64,000 nucleotides of DNA from Lamellibrachia satsuma (Eukaryota > Annelida > Polychaeta > Sabellida > Siboglinidae), in assembly GCA_033239005.1 (NCBI GenBank), contig BSQZ01000073.1, forward strand, positions 2,356,001 to 2,420,000. The letters are read 5' to 3'. Positions 11,401 through 23,400 of the stretch are shown in pieces. Under the pieces are notes generated by a model, which was not told the origin of the DNA, made no database searches, and worked only from the letters and a program-made list of their open reading frames with translations. Position 1 is the stretch's first letter, and each line of letters starts with the position of its first letter. The position numbers were made by a program, and so were the translations under genes.

Positions 11401-14400
11401 ACACAACTGGACAAGGTTCATTACTTATTTACTTACTTATGTCATCCACTTAATGTTGTGACATGATGATTTCCTTCCAGAGGTTTCGGTTCTTCATTGC
11501 CGCTATTAGATTTGTACTGCTGAGGTTCGTGTCTTTCTCTAGTATGTTTTATAGAGTAGTTGTTGGTCGACCTCTTCTCCAAGGGCCATCGGGCTTCCGG
11601 AGCAGGACTTTGTTGGCTGCTTCATCATGGCGCATCACATGACCTGCTAGATGAAGACGCCATTGTCTCACGATGAGGACGCCATTGTCTCACGAATTCT
11701 TGGTTGGTCATGTGGTGGTGTCATGACACATTTTGAATTTTCTGCAGCATTCTTGTGTAGGTGCCATGCAGTGCATTTTCTACGGATTGTGTTAATGACC
11801 ACGAATCGCATCCATATATCAGGATCGGTTCAACCGTCCTGAAAATCTTCAGTTTGGTGAGTCTGCAGATGGGCGCTCTCCAAACTTTGTCAAGGGCGTG
11901 AACTGCTGCCCATGTCTGGGCTTTGCTGCACTGGATGTCATGCTGAGACTTTGTGTAGGATCCGAGATATTTAAAATCCTCTACTTTCTCAATTTGACTC
12001 CCATCTGATGAGTGAACACTATCATTAGCAGAGGTGTTGATATGGATGTACTTTGTTTTGCTTGGGTTGAGAAATAGTCCAGTAGATTTGGAAGCACTTT
12101 CCACTTTATGAAGAAAAAGTTCTGCTTCTTGTATCGTGTCAGCGAACAGAGCGAGGTCATCGGCATAATCCAAGTCAAAGAGATGTGAGGCTGGATGTCT
12201 GGAGCTTCTGCGTCTGGTTAGGGTTAGGCCTTCTCTGTCATCAATCGCAGTTCTTAATGCGTAGTCCAAGACTATAATGAATAGGTATGGGGCAAGAGGG
12301 TCTCCTTGGAGAACTCCTGTATTAATGTTGAAAGTAGTAGTTTCCCCTTCGGAAGTCAATACAACTGCAGATGTGTTTACATACATTATCTGTATGGCTT
12401 TTACGGTCTTCTCTGGGATGCCAGACGCATGGAGAATCTGGAACAAAAAAAGGTTCGAGGGATACGAAAACGCAGCTCATACTGGTGCGCTGGCTGTGGG
12501 TCTGGCGTGCATAAACATTGCTTCTGCAACCTGGTGCACAAGAACCCACGGGTGTGACGGGACTGACACTGTGCCAGCCAGCTGAGACAGAACACATTTG
12601 TTGTTTATTTTTATATCGTATATATTCTAAAATTCGTGAATAAAAGTTATCAACGTATGTGCTTGTTTTTGCATTATCTTGTAGGTTAGGTGTATATCAA
12701 CATTTGGTTCACAGTATATATCACCATTCAACCACTCAATGATTATTGGGCTGCAGTGTGGAAGTATTTCAGTACTTGGTTTCCATTTTACTTGTTTGTA
12801 AAAATCGCCAATATTTTTCACGGTCTAGTTTACATAAAAAATCATATAAAAAAAGTTCTAGATGGATTTCTCTCAGGTTTGTTTTATTTTGTAGCTGATA
12901 TATGTGGCAAAATTTCACTAATTGGACATATGGGTATTCAACTGCTCAATAATTATCTAGCAGCAGGGTGAAATGTCTACATTTCTTTGAGTTTTTTTGT
13001 TGAATTTCCGATGATAGTATCTATATGATAACATCATGAAATGTAATAGCAGTTATTTTTGAGTTATAAAGGGTCTTTTTAGCTAAACAATGATACATCA
13101 GTTATATTTCTAGGGTAATTATTGACGACACAGTGATTTTTCAAAGAAACCCATATGAATAGCTCCAAACTGTGTACACCGTGGAAGTTCACCATTGGTC
13201 ACCTGTAGGGTTAAGAATTGTAAATTGTTGGGAGGTAGCGTCTGTGATGCTGACCATTGAGTGGATGAGTGTGAATGCCTTGCCAATGGACTCAAGTGTG
13301 AATGCCTTGCCAATGGACTCAAGTGTGAATGCCTTGCCAATGGACTCAAGTGTGAATGCCTTGCCAATGGACTCAAGTGTGAATGCCTTGCCAATGGACT
13401 CAAGTGTGAATGCCTTGCCAATGGACTCAAGTGTGAATGCCTTGCCAATGGACTCAAGTGTGAATGCCTTGCCAATGGACTCAAGTGTGAATGCCTTGCC
13501 AATGGACGCAAGTGTGAATGCCTTGCCAATGGACTCAAGTGTGAATGTCTTGCCAATGGACTCAAGTGTGAATGCCTTGCCAATGGACGCAAGTGTGAAT
13601 GCCTTGCCAATGGACTCAAGTGTGAATGCCTTGCCAATGGACTCAAGTGTGAATGCCTTGCCAATGGACGCAAGTGTGAATGCCTTGCCAATGGACTCAA
13701 GTGTGAATGCCTTGCCAATGGACTCAAGTGCGCAGATATGTGTGAACTCTGGACGTGCACAACTCAGAACACAGAAGAGGAGGAGGAACATCTTCAAGTT
13801 GAACTCGAAGCCACTGATGACGATGATGACAATGACGACAATGATAATTGGAAACTAAGGATGACAAAATATTGCAATGAACAGTAGAAAGCAGCTCAAC
13901 CGAACAATATTTTTAACGTCTATGCACATTAACAATATGTCTTTGGCAACCATTATCAAATCTGCTATGGCTACTAGCCATCAGTTACTGCCTGAATGTT
14001 AAGTTTGAGCTATTTCTTATCACATTACTCATTCAGTAAATCAACAGCTGTAGACTTGGTTGGAAAGAAGGTACATTGGAGCTGCATTTATTGAATAAAA
14101 CAAGACATTTGCTTTTCGGGGTATCTTTTTTATGTTCAGTGAACTTTGGCATACCATAACTCTGAAAGGATAAAGGATAAATGTCTGAAATTTTGGCAAA
14201 TGATGCAGGATATATATTTATATATATATATATATATACATATTTTTTAATGTATCCTTTTGGGTAAAAAATTACCCACAATGGACACCAAACTCCTCCA
14301 AAATACATACCAGTAGATGGGAAATTTCATTATCTTTAATATCAGACCTCATTTAGTTAGATTGAAGCATCATGGGAAAAGTTAGCATCCATTATATACT

Positions 14401-17400
14401 CTGGTCAATACAGTAGCCATTTTGGATGCCATGTTGGATTTTTACCACTAAGCTGTGACTGTCCAATGGTTATTATATAAATTAATCATCCGTAGGCATG
14501 GACCTTCTAAAAACATGGCTTTGGCCCTTGGACTAATAACAAAGCAAGTGTTCTGGGGTCATGGGTTATCAGTCATGTTTCTTGTTGCAGTGAGAATGGT
14601 GACCGATGTCTGCCCCGAATCACTCAGTAAGTCTGACTTCCTCCTCCTAGCCCTAGCAGTGTACATGGCAGAAAACTCAGTAAGTCTGACTTCCTCCTCC
14701 TAGCCCTAGCAGTGTACATGGCAGAAAACGCAGTAAGTCTGACTTCCTCCTCCTAGCCCTAGCAGTGTACATGGCAGAAAACTCAGTAAGTCTGACTTCC
14801 TCCTCCTAGCCCTAGCAGTGTACATGGCAGAAAACTCAGTAAGTCTGACTTCCTCCTCCTAGCCCTAGCAGTGTACTTGGTAGAAAACTCAGTAAGTCTG
14901 ACCTCCTCCTCCTAGCCCTAGCAGTGTACTTGGTAGAAAACTCCTCCTCCTCCTAGCCGTAGCAGTGTACTTGGTAGAAAACTCAGTAAGTCTGACTTCC
15001 TCCTCCTAGCCCTAGCAGTGTACTTGGTAGAAAACTCAATAAGTCTGACCTCCTCCTCCTAGCCCTAGCAGTGTACATGGCAGAAAACTCCTCCTCCTCC
15101 TAGCCCTAGCAGGGTACTTGGTAGAAAACTCAGTAAGTCTGACCTCCTCCTCCTAGCCCTAGCAGTGTACTTGGTAGAAAACTCCTCCTCCTCCTAGCCC
15201 TAGCAGGGTACTTGGTAGAAAACTCAGTAAGTCTGACCTCCTCCTCCTAGCCCTAGCAGTGTACTTGGTAGAAAACTCCTCCTCCTCCTAGCCCTAGCAG
15301 GGTACTTGGTAGAAAACTCAGTAAGTCTGACCTCCTCCTCCTAACCCTAGCAGTGTACTTGGTAGAAAACTCCTCCTCCTCCTAGCCCTAGCAGTGTACT
15401 TGGTAGAAAACTCAGTAAGTCTGACCTCCTCCTCCTAGCCCTAGCAGTGTACTTGGTAGAAAACTCAGTAAGTCTGACTTCCTCCTCCTAGCCCTAGCAG
15501 TGTACATGGCAGAAAACTCCTCCTCCTCCTAGCCCTAGCAGGGTACTTGGTAGAAAACTCAGTAAGTCTGACCTCCTCCTCCTAGCCCTAGCAGTGTACT
15601 TGGTAGAAAACTCAGTAAGTCTGACTTCCTCCTCCTAGCCCTAGCAGTGTACATGGCAGAAAACTCAGTAAGTCTGACTTCCTCCTCCTAGCCCTAGCAG
15701 TGTACATGGCAGAAAACTCCTCCTCCTCCTAGCCCTAGCAGGGTACTTGGTAGAAAACTCAGTAAGTCTGACCTCCTCCTCCTAGCCCTAGCAGTGTACT
15801 TGGTAGAAAACTCAGTAAGTCTGACTTCCTCCTCCTAGCCCTAGCAGTGTACTTGGTAGAAAACTCAGTAAGTCTGACTTCCTCCTAGCCCTAGCAGTGT
15901 ACTTGGTAGAAAACTCAGTAAGTCTGACTTCCTCCTCCTAGCCCTAGCAGTGTACTTGGTAGAAAACTCAGTAAGTCTGACCTCCTCCTCCTAGCCCTAG
16001 CAGTGTACTTGGTAGAAAACTCAGTAAGTCTGACTTCCTCCTCCTAGCCCTAGCAGTGTACATGGCAGAAAACTCCTCCTCCTCCTAGCCCTAGCAGGGT
16101 ACTTGGTAGAAAACTCAGGAAGTCTGACTTCCTCCTCCTAGCCCTAGCAGTGTACTTGGTAGAAAACTCAGTAAGTCTGACCTCCTCCTCGTAGCCCTAG
16201 CAGTGTACTTGGTAGAAAACTCAGTAAGTCTGACTTCCTCCTCCTAGCCCTAGCAGTGTACTTGGTAGAAAACTCAGTAAGTCTGACTTCCTCCTCCTAG
16301 CCCTAGCAGTGTACATGGCAGAAAACTCAGTAAGTCTGACTTGCATTGACACTATGTTGCACTGTGGATGTTTAGAGGAGTTGTAATGCATTGACACTAT
16401 GTAGCACTGTGGATGTTTAGAGGAGTTGTAATGCATTGACACTATGTAGCACTGTGGATGTTTAGAGGAGTTGTACTGCATTGACACTATGTCACACTGT
16501 GGATGTTTAGAGGAGTTGTAATGCATTGACACTATGTAGCACTGTGGATGTTTAGAGGAGTTGTAATGCATTGACACTATGTAGCACTGTGGATGTTTAG
16601 AGGAGTTGTAATGCATTGACACTATGTAGCACTGTGGATGTTTAGAGGAGTTGTAATGCATTGACACTATGTAGCACTGTGGATGTTTAGAGGAGTTGTA
16701 ATGCATTGACACTATGTCACACTGTGGATGTTTAGAGGAGTTGTACTGCATTGACACTATGTAGCACCGTGGATGTTTAGAGGAGTTGTACTGCATTGAC
16801 ACTATGTAGCACCGTGTATGTTTAGAGGAGTTGTACTGCATTGACGCTATGTAGCACTGTGGATGTTTAGAGGAGTTGTACTGCATTGACGCTTTGTAGC
16901 ACTGTGGATGTTTAGAGGAGTTGTACTGCATTGACGCTGTGTAGCACTGTGGATGTTTAGAGGAGTTGTACTGCATTGACGCTATGTAGCACTGTGGATG
17001 TTTAGAGGAGTTGTACTGCATTGACGCTATGTAGCACTGTGGATGTTTAGAGGAGTTGTACTGCATTGACGCTATGTAGCACTGTGGATGTTTAGAGGAG
17101 TTGTACTGCATTGACGCTATGTAGCACTGTGGATGTTTAGAGGAGTTGTACTGCATTGACGCTATGTAGCACTGTGGAAGTTTAGAGGAGTTGTAATGCA
17201 TTGACGCTATGTAGCACTGTGGAAGTTTAGAGGAGTTGTACTGCATTGACGCTATGTAGCACTGTGGATGTTTAGAGGAGTTGTAATGCATTGACACTAT
17301 GTCTCACTGTAGATGTTTAGAGGAGTTGTAATGCATTGACGCTATGTAGCACTGTGGAAGTTTAGAGGAGTTGTACTGCATTGACGCTATGTAGCACTGT

Positions 17401-20400
17401 GGAAGTTTAGAGGAGTTGTACTGCATTGACACTATGTAGCACTGTGGATGTTTATATCTGTTGGCTGAGTGTATTCATGTAGCCTTGATCAACATGTACT
17501 TTACTTGAATGTCACTGGTCATGTTCCAGATTCAGCAGAAGACATGACAGTTATGTGTACATGTATACAGCCTTCACCTGCGACCCTCTACCTTGTGACA
17601 AGTGTCATGTGCTTCGGCAGAAGGTCATGGGAGACAGGTAGGGTGACTCATGAGAGACAAGTAAGATGACTCATGGGAGACAGGTAGGGTTATTCATGGG
17701 AGACAGGTAGGGTGACTCATGAGAGACAGGTAGGGTGACTCATGGGAGACAGGTAGGGTTATTCATGGGAGACAGGTAGGGTGACTCATGAGAGACAGGT
17801 AGGGTGACTCATGGGAGACAGGTAGGGTTATTCATGGGAGACAGGTAGGGTGACTCATGAGAGACAGGAAGGGTGACCCATGGGAGACAGGTAGGGTTAT
17901 TCATTGGAGACAGGTAGGGTGACTCATGGAAGACAGGTGGGGTGACTCATGGGAGAGAGATAAGTAATCTGGGCTAACTGGAAAGGTAGCATGTGGGTGC
18001 ATTAGGGCAATAGTTATGGTACTTAGAAGACAGGGAAGAGGAAATGTTGTTTGTGTCAGTCTGTCTGACGGCATTTAGAGGAGTTGTACTGTACTGTACA
18101 GGTGTGAGGAAGGTTGCACTGGACAGTGGTCACTGTTGCAGGACGTTGGAGATGACCTCACTGACCATTGGACAGATCAAAGCCCACAGTCCGGATGACA
18201 CCAGGTGAGAAATATTAAACTCCCCCCCCGTCCATCTCATGTACGTCTATGAGTGTCCTTGAAGCAAGGCCAGGAGATGTACACAATGTAAAAATGTAAA
18301 GCAGGTTTGAGCTGACATTGTTTACAACAGTTCAAAGGTTACTTGAGAATCACCTGCAGGGGTGGGTACAATACTCTGAGTATTGTGTATTGCAGTATTG
18401 TAATATTGATGTTTGAGTATAATATTGCAAAATATTTGTAAACCATTTTGATATTTGCAATACAATAATGCAAGTATGTGATACTCTCATGAAGTATTGC
18501 AGAGTAGTAATGTTTGGTTTATTTTTCAACAGTTAATTTTTTTGCCTTTGGTTTATTTGCCCAAGAATCCATAAGTACTAGTATATGCTCAACTGTCTTG
18601 CCAGGGATGGGCACAATATTTAAAGCAAGTATCTGCAATACTTTTTGAAACTTGCAATACAGTGTGGCAAATATTTTCAGTACTTGAAGTACTGCACCTG
18701 TCCATGCTGTGACAGACACTGACACACACAATATGCTTATAGATGTTCCAGACACCAAGTAGTGGACGTCTCCTTCTATGACAGTGACACACTCTCCATG
18801 CTGCTCACAGAGACGCATGAAGATGGATGTGCAGTCCTACTGCAGCTCCCCCTGGTGGCTCTGGAGCAAACCACCTGGAGTCAAACAACTCCAAATTCGC
18901 TGCAGCCTCTCTTGCTGCAGGCCGATGTGTGAGTCTCGCCTGCAGTTACACATGTGCTCCACAGGTGGCATTAGTAGTGCTACACCTGATGGTGCATAGC
19001 ATTCCTGCCACATTTTTTTGGTTGAAATCTGTATATTTGACTTAAAATTCTGTATCAAGCCATTCAAATCCATATAAAAATGTTCATTTGTTAACTGTGG
19101 CTGATAGTGTTAATTTTCCGATCAAATGTTGCCAGGCTACAAAATATAACTACTTCAAACAGAATCAGCTAGGTTTAATAGGTAAGCTGCTTAGTATTCA
19201 GAAAGGTTACTAATGATGCAGATAAACAAAGTTTACAGGATGATCTAGATAAATTAGTTAAATGTTCAGAAAAATGGCAAATGTTATTCAATTTTGGGAA
19301 TTGTAAATGCATACACATAGGACATGGAAACATGGACGAAGAATATAAAATGGGGGATGCTGTACTAGGTAGAACCACACAAGAAAAGGACTTAGGAGTA
19401 ACATTTAGTGCTGACATGATAGTTTCAGAGCAATGTGGGATTGCTGCTTCGAAAGGAAATCAAATTCTAGGAGAACTATAATGTATAAGGAGAAACAGCT
19501 AATTGTACTCCTGTACAAAGCAATAGTTAGACCACATTTGGAATACTGTATTCAAGCATGGAGGCCGTATCGTAAAAAGGACATAGACAAGCTAGAAAGA
19601 ATACAACAAAAAGCAACTAAAATGATTCCAGAATTGAGAGACCTTAGTTATGAAAGTCGCTTATTACAATGTGGCTTGACAACACTAGAGACCAGGAGAC
19701 TAAGAGGAGACCAAATAGAAGTGTTTAAAATAGTGAATGGTTATGAGGATGTCGACAGGAATATGTTCTTCAAACTTAAAGAAGGTAGTAGAACCAGAGG
19801 ACACAAAGCAGCATTAGTTAAGGAACAGTGTAGGTTGGACATGAGAAAGTACTCTTTCTCACAGAAGGTGATAAATGAATGGAACAAACTGCGAAATGAT
19901 TGTGTTAATACTAGTAGTGTGAATATGCTTAAAAATAGAATTGACAGATATCTGATAAGGGCGTGCTACACATAGATGAGAAAATTGTTGGACTCTCGAT
20001 AAGCCAATGACTTCCTTGTCCACTTGCCATCTGGAACTTGTATCAAAATTAGTTTAGGAGAAATATAGCAAACTTGTTCTTCAACCACCATAAGTTTGTC
20101 AGTTTTATAGTTGTGTGAACACAAGAAAATATGCGCATTAACATGATTTTTTCATTTGAAGTGACTCCGTTTTAACACGGGATACAACCGTATTCTGTGC
20201 AAACTCCCAATTATATACAGGAACTCGTAGGACGTGGCCCGCCTGGTGCAAGTTGTTGATCTTCTTCTTGTCTTGTCTCCATCTGACATAGGCTTCACCC
20301 ACAATGTAGGTTGTGAGAATCTTTCAAGAACGTCTGCACTTTGAGAACTGGAAGAGTCTTGCTGGTTGCTGTTTTAAAGTGTTATAAGATTCTTGAATAA

Positions 20401-23400
20401 CTTATTTCCCTGAATGTCTCTGTTTGATACTCCTTAATACTAAGCACACAGTTCCTCCCACAAATTAATATTGAATTGACCTGGTTGTTTAGCCTTAGGC
20501 ACACAGTACACACATTTTTGAAACATGGGCATTTAGTAAATATATTTAAAGGATGACTTTGAAATAAAAAAGAACCAATGTCATCTTCAGTGTTTCTGTT
20601 TCCCCGCAGACCTTGTCTTGATATCGACAGCGACGTCGAAAACATGGACTTCCAGCGGCTCGAGCACATGAAGGCAGCTCACTTTGCAGTGAGTGGCACT
20701 CGCAAGGTTGCATGTGTGGTAAGTCAAGGTCACGGGTAATTCAAATAAGGGTCAGACATGTCAGTCGTTGTCAATGTCATGTGTGGTGCTAGGAAGTCGT
20801 GTTATGCTCGGAAGGAGGCCCTTCTACCTGATGTCTGTGGGAGGGGAAGTCATGTGGTGCTCGGAAGGAGGCCCTTCTACCTGGTGTCTGTAGGAAGGGA
20901 AGTCGTGTGATGCTAGGAAGGAGGCCCTTCTATCTGGTGTCTGTAGGAAGGGATGTCGTGTTATGCTCGGAAGGAGGCCCTTCTACCTGATGTCTGTGGG
21001 AAGGGAAGTCGTGTGGTGCTCGGAAGGAGGCCCTTCTACCTGGTGTCTGTAGGAAGGGAAGTCGTGTGATGCTAGGAAGGAGGCCCTTCTACCTGGTGTC
21101 TGTAGGAAGGGAAGTCGTGTTATGCTCGGAAGGAGGCCCTTCTACCTGATGTCTGTGGGAAGGGAAGTCGTGTGGTGCTCGGAAGGAGGCCCTTCTACCT
21201 GGTGTCTGTAGGAAGAGAAGCCATGTGATGCTAGGAAGGAGGCCCTTCTACCTGGTGTCTGTAGGAAGGGATGTCGTGTGATGCTAGGAAGGAGACCCTT
21301 CTACCTGGTTTCTGTGGGAGGGGAAGTCATGTGTGGTGCTAGGCAGGAGGCCTTTCTACCTGGTGTCTATGGGAGGGGAAGTGTTGTGGTGCTAGGCAGG
21401 AGGCCCTTCTACCTGGTGTCTGTGGGAGGGGAAGTGTTGTGGTGCTAGGCAGGAGGCCCTTCTACCTGGTGTGTGTGGGAGGGGAAGCCATATGGTGCTA
21501 GGCAGGAGGCCCTTCTACCTGGTGTCTGTGGGAGGGGAAGTCACCACCCTTCTGAGATATTTGTCAATTTTGTTTTTTAACATATTCACGCTGCTAGCAT
21601 TTATGCAATCAGTACAGATAATTTTTTCGATTAATTTTTGATAAAATGACTACTTTCTGATATCCAGTCTACACTGATCCTTCACTAACGTTACTTTGTG
21701 TCTCCAGTTTTTCTGTCATCCTGAAGTGAGACAATAACAGTTGATCCCACATTGGATAAATATGTAACCTATCTTGGGCTCACAAAGCTGGTTGTCTGTG
21801 TCTGTAAAACCCACTCTCACATAAGCTGCTGCATTAAACCTGAGGGCTACTTGGACCTCATGAGGCACATGTAAACCCAATGTCAAATAAGCTGCTGCAT
21901 TAAACCTGAGGGCTACTTGGACCTCATGAGGCACATGTAAAATCCAATGTCAAATAAACTGCTCCATTAAACTAGAGGGCTACTTGGACCTCATGAAGCA
22001 TGTACTTCTATTTAGTGACCACCTTCATTTGGTTGAAGATTTTGTCATGTAAAACCCACTAACATATAAACACTTGTTGTCCTGCAGGGAGTATGTTGTC
22101 CTGCAGGGAGTGTGTTGTCCTGCAGGGAGTGTGTTGTCTTGTAAGGAGTGTGTTGTCCTGCAGGGAATGTGTTGTCCTGCAGGGAGTGAGTTGTCCTGCA
22201 GGGAGTGTGTTGTCATGTAAGGAGTGTGTTGTCTTGCAGGGAGTGTGTTGTCATGCAGGAAGTGTGTTGTCCTGCAGGGAGTGTGTTGTCTTGCCGGGAG
22301 TGTGTTGTCTTGCAGGGAGTGTGTTGTTCTGCAGGGAGTGTGTTGTCCTGCAGGGAGTGTGTTGTCTTGCAGGGAGTGTGTCTTCCTGCAGGGAGTGTGT
22401 TATCTTGCAGGGAGTGTGTTGTACTGCAGGGAGTGTGTTGTCCTGCAGGGAGTGTGTTGTCCTGCAGAGAGTGTTGTCCTGCAGGGAGTGTGTTGTCTTG
22501 CAGGGAGTGTGTTTTCCTGCAGAGAGTGTGTTGTCCTGCAGGGAGTGTGTTGTCTTGCACAGAGTGTGTTGCCATGCAGTGAGTGTGATTTCCTGCAGAG
22601 TTCCCAGTCTTCAATCTTCATTTCTAAGGTTTAAAAGGTCTTAAAAATGGGAATTTCTAAAGAAAGGTCTTAAAAAGATCTTAAATTGTATTTCCCCATC
22701 CTAGTCCTAGTCCCGAAGTTCTAGATCAACCAAGGATGAATGGACTGGGTATTGCTGAGCAGCACGCTTCTTTAATCAAGTCATACAAATTTATCATTAA
22801 ATAAACAAATGGCTCCTAGAGAATGTCTGGTGTCTGTAGGAGGGGAAGTCGTGTGATGCTAGGAAGGAGACCCTTCTACCTGGTGTCTGTGGGAGAAGTT
22901 GTGTGGTTCTAGGCAGGAGGCCCTTCTACCTGGTGTCTGTGGGAGGGGAAGTGTTGTGGTGCTAGGCAGGAGGCCCTTCTACCAGGTGTCTGTGGGAGGG
23001 GAAGTCGTGTGGTTCTAGGCAGGAGGCCCTTCTACCTGGTGTCTGTGGGAGGGGAAGTGTTGTGGTGCTAGGCAGGAGGCCCTTCTACCAGGTGTCTGTG
23101 GGAGGGGAAGTCGTGTGGTTCTAGGCAGGAGGCCCTTCTACCTGGTGTCTGTGGGAGGGGAAGTGTTGTGGTGCTAGGCAGGAGGCCCTTCTACCTGGTG
23201 TCTGTGGGAGGGGAAGTCGTGTGGTTCTAGGCAGGAGGCCCTTCTACCTGGTGTCTGTGGGAGGGGAAGTCGTGTGGTTCTAGGCTGGAGGCCCTTCTAC
23301 CTGGTGTCTGTGGGAGGGGAAGTGTTGTGGTTCTAGGCAGGAGGCCCTTCTACCTGGTGTCTGTGGGAGGGGAAGTCGTGTGGTTCTAGGCAGGAGGCCC

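Noticed and set aside
12690..12971. A 93-codon hydrophobic frame
   Set aside because: AT-rich sequence with no family signal or codon pattern; likely chance.
14591..14697. A longer ANAPC4 exon reading RMVTDVCPESL into the 53-bp unit
   Set aside because: That frame ends in phase 0 at the second donor and would meet a stop in the next exon; the short exon keeps phase and matches the family better.
16221..17297. 358-codon frame on the - strand
   Set aside because: 45-bp array by-product; no start context or family match.
22080..22600. CRISPR-like regular repeats
   Set aside because: The units abut with no unique spacers, and the genome is eukaryotic. The same applies to all other arrays here.
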